A DNA stretch of 8,879 nt, from NCBI GenBank assembly GCA_003022905.1, contig PXSE01000095.1, positions 1 through 8,879 on the forward strand, given 5' to 3'. The stretch comes from Halobacteriales archaeon QS_9_68_42. GTDB lineage: Archaea; Halobacteriota; Halobacteria; Halobacteriales; Haloarculaceae. Under the pieces are notes generated by a model. The model saw only the letters and a list, made by a program, of their open reading frames with translations. It ran no database searches and was not told where the DNA came from. How positions within the stretch are numbered: position 1 is the first letter of the stretch; each line of letters starts with the position of its first letter. Both the position numbers and the translations under genes were made by a program. This document shows positions 8,503-8,879 of the stretch, one piece after another.

Positions 8503-8540
8503 ATTTCTCCACGGAGGAATCCTCGCGCTTTAGCGCAGGG
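8503..8540 (+). other. Two adjacent hairpins forming the structured right end of the element
   Basis: ATTTCTC (8503-8509) pairs with GAGGAAT (8514-8520) around CACG. Immediately after it, CCTCGCGC (8521-8528) pairs with GCGCAGGG (8533-8540) around TTTA with one mismatch. In TnpB-type elements the right end is where the TnpB guide RNA (omega RNA, seen in haloarchaea as sense-overlapping transcripts at tnpB 3' ends) is formed. Such an RNA is therefore possible here, but transcription is not shown. Confidence 0.45.
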
Positions 8541-8545
8541 AGGAG

Positions 8546-8552
8546 GTCAAAA
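8546..8552 (+). promoter_or_regulatory. Possible TATA-like box of the creatininase-family gene at the element boundary
   Basis: GTCAAAA lies 25-31 nt before the ATG at 8577, the right place for a leaderless promoter. It is formed by the last bases of the mobile element plus the first flanking bases. The match to a TATA box is weak. Confidence 0.3.
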
Positions 8553-8576
8553 GCGGCCGCGCCGCCTCCCGTCGGT

Positions 8577-8879
8577 ATGAACCTCCCCGAATCCTCTTGG
8601 ACCGACGTCCGGGACGCCGACGCCGACCTCGCGGTCCTGCCGGTCGGCAGCACCGAACAGCACGGCCCCCACGCGCCGCTGGGCGTCGACTCGATGACCG
8701 CCGGGGCTATCGCCGAGGCCGGTGCCGGGCGCTACGCCGACGAGTACGACGGCCGGGCGCTCGTCGGGCCGACGATACCGGTCGGCGTCGCCGAGGAGCA
8801 CCGCGCCTTCGACGGGACGCTGTGGGTCGGCGAAGACACCTTTCGCGCGTACGTCCGCGAGACGATGGAGAGCCTCGCC
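8577..8879 (+). CDS. Creatininase-family amidohydrolase (partial, C-terminus outside window)
   Basis: 101 residues are visible, not counting what lies past the right edge. The creatininase family consists of metal-dependent amidohydrolases; archaeal members include ArfB, which acts in an early step of riboflavin and F420 synthesis. The N-terminal signature VGSTEQHGPHAPLGVD is clear, with the expected metal ligands Glu27, His29 and Asp38. It is followed by PTIPVGVAEEHRAFDGTLWVG, shown here only by its ends PTIPVG and TLWVG. The second half with the remaining His/Glu ligands is not in the window, so the exact substrate cannot be judged. The ATG at 8577 fits the family start and has no Shine-Dalgarno sequence, suggesting leaderless translation. 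It follows L10e on the same strand but is separated from it by the mobile element. Confidence 0.9.
   Translation, partial: MNLPESSWTDVRDADADLAVLPVGSTEQHGPHAPLGVDSMTAGAIAEAGAGRYADEYDGRALVGPTIPVGVAEEHRAFDGTLWVGEDTFRAYVRETMESLA

Larger units (their letters stand above)
8057..8550 (+). mobile_element. Transposase-less IS200/IS605-type element (PATE/MITE-like)
   Basis: About 0.5 kb without a recognisable gene between L10e and the creatininase-family gene. Both ends carry a GTCAA pentamer (8057-8061 and 8546-8550) and a similar hairpin with a CTTTA loop (8070-8089 and 8521-8540). The right end, read from about 8451 in frame, gives STEESSRFSAGRRS, which resembles the C-terminus of haloarchaeal TnpB proteins (from memory). 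This open frame begins only after a stop at 8328-8330 and shows no TnpB catalytic or zinc-finger motif, so no working tnpB is present. Hairpin ends without flanking target duplication fit IS200/IS605 chemistry and the palindrome-associated elements (PATEs) described in haloarchaea. Exact boundaries are inferred from the paired GTCAA motifs. Confidence 0.68.

Noticed and set aside
8182..8580. 132-codon plus-strand open frame within the mobile element.
   Set aside because: Composition (Ala/Ser/Arg/His-rich, not acidic) is unlike haloarchaeal proteins, there is no family resemblance, and it runs through the hairpin end of the element.

Overview
The window looks like the chromosome of a haloarchaeon (class Halobacteria). 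The DNA is GC-rich and the proteins are rich in Asp and Glu. There is a Tat-type lipobox signal on a solute-binding domain, a PGF-CTERM cell-surface protein, TATA boxes about 26 nt upstream of leaderless starts, and a ribosomal protein L10e of haloarchaeal type. Genus cannot be fixed from this sequence.

Positions 1-5009, minus strand: an operon for a branched-chain amino-acid-type (HAAT/Liv) ABC importer, transcribed right to left. The order is solute-binding domain fused to LivH permease, then LivM permease, LivG ATPase and LivF ATPase (cut by the left window edge). Genes overlap by 1-4 nt, so they are probably translated together. The odd part is the first gene: a Tat/lipobox solute-binding protein runs in frame into a LivH that has lost its first membrane helix.

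Positions 5240-6424, minus strand: a secreted cell-surface protein with a signal peptide, a six-cysteine ectodomain, a Gly/Asp- and Gln/Asn-rich linker and a C-terminal PGF-CTERM archaeosortase signal. Divergent from it, 6684-7478 on the plus strand encodes a sequon-rich protein with a membrane helix at each end and an extracellular domain that seems to contain five short repeats.

Positions 7592-8013, plus strand: the gene for ribosomal protein L10e, but interrupted. Its N-terminal and C-terminal parts are both well conserved but lie in different frames, and roughly 37 central residues are missing. Positions 8057-8550 hold a roughly 0.5-kb transposase-less element that looks derived from the IS200/IS605 (TnpB) family, bounded by two similar CTTTA-loop hairpins. 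Its right end lies directly against the putative promoter of a creatininase-family gene (8577 to the window end, cut).

The points most worth checking are the solute-binding-protein/LivH fusion and the broken L10e. Both fit deletions of about 100 bases or more, and both could be real or artefacts of assembly. I found no convincing new defence or multi-gene system. The least described items are the 264-aa repeat protein, the PGF-CTERM protein and the short IS605-like element with its structured right end.
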